Source of the DNA: Tahibacter amnicola
GTDB lineage: Bacteria > Pseudomonadota > Gammaproteobacteria > Xanthomonadales > Rhodanobacteraceae
Direction: 5' to 3'
Length of the DNA: 64,000 nucleotides
Assembly: GCF_025398735.1 (NCBI RefSeq)
Contig: NZ_CP104694.1
Span: 4,489,001 to 4,553,000 of the forward strand
The notes beneath the pieces are model-generated. The model made no database searches, had not been told where the DNA came from, and saw only the letters and a list, made by a program, of their open reading frames with translations. Both the position numbers and the translations under genes were made by a program. Positions 63,377-64,000 of this stretch are shown here, piece by piece. Each line of letters opens with the position of its first letter. Within the stretch, counting starts at the first letter, position 1.

Positions 63377-64000
<624 letters not shown>

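Overview
The window is GC-rich, densely packed gammaproteobacterial chromosome. Gene content (a B12 salvage operon with BtuM, CSLREA-type and GH18 secreted proteins, truncated denitrification) and the repeated C-terminal tail IFxDGF on secreted proteins suggest the Xanthomonadales, most likely a Rhodanobacteraceae member such as Dokdonella or Tahibacter. That placement is inference from recollection of such proteins, not a search. I saw no rRNA, tRNA, insertion sequence, prophage or CRISPR array.

Layout. 1-7279: cobalamin uptake and nucleotide-loop assembly operon (btuB end, btuM, cobO, cbiB, cobD, cobQ, cobU, cobT). 7335-13337: three-gene chitin-degradation operon, behind a 0.7 kb control region with LacI-type palindromes. 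14047-15533: MocR-type regulator. 15583-25476: secreted subtilase, pseudouridine synthase, GlxA-like regulator, LprI-like protein and a lamin-tail/Ig-repeat IPTL-CTERM protein. 25846-32554: small membrane and hypothetical genes, a LysE exporter, a dead histidine phosphatase gene, a Gre-like protein, a PLD/DedA/endonuclease membrane-lipid cluster and a cupin. 32573-39297: CSLREA secreted protein, a heavily structured leader with a 67-residue ORF, a B3 metallo-beta-lactamase, a VOC protein, and an oxidoreductase/methyltransferase/DUF6940 operon facing an XRE regulator. 40195-43982: a curli-like locus with a CsgG-type lipoprotein and small secreted repeat proteins. 46222-55409: an FNR-controlled anaerobic/denitrification region (hemN, quinol NO reductase, SirB2 protein, nirK, nirV-like, SCO, azurin, FNR regulator, 67-aa ORF). 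55423-64000: tadA, ridA-like, an orphan and divergent cydA, DUF6404, Fic, guaA and the end of guaB.

How the parts work together. The B12 genes import corrinoids, adenosylate them and build the lower loop; cobS is not here. The NirK-Nor branch would reduce nitrite to nitric oxide and then nitrous oxide. Azurin and SCO serve copper and electron delivery, and FNR-class promoters with a constant geometry coordinate the set. The curli-like locus has the parts expected of an amyloid-type fibre system: an outer-membrane pore lipoprotein, small repeat subunits and accessory proteins.

Quality caution. Five genes (MocR regulator, PLD/DedA, Sel1 protein, a Ser/Asp-rich protein, Fic) are each broken in one C or G run of 5-6 bases, and one added base restores a sensible protein in every case. 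Homopolymer under-calling is the simplest explanation. The histidine phosphatase and EF-G fragments carry other kinds of lesion and look like true pseudogenes.
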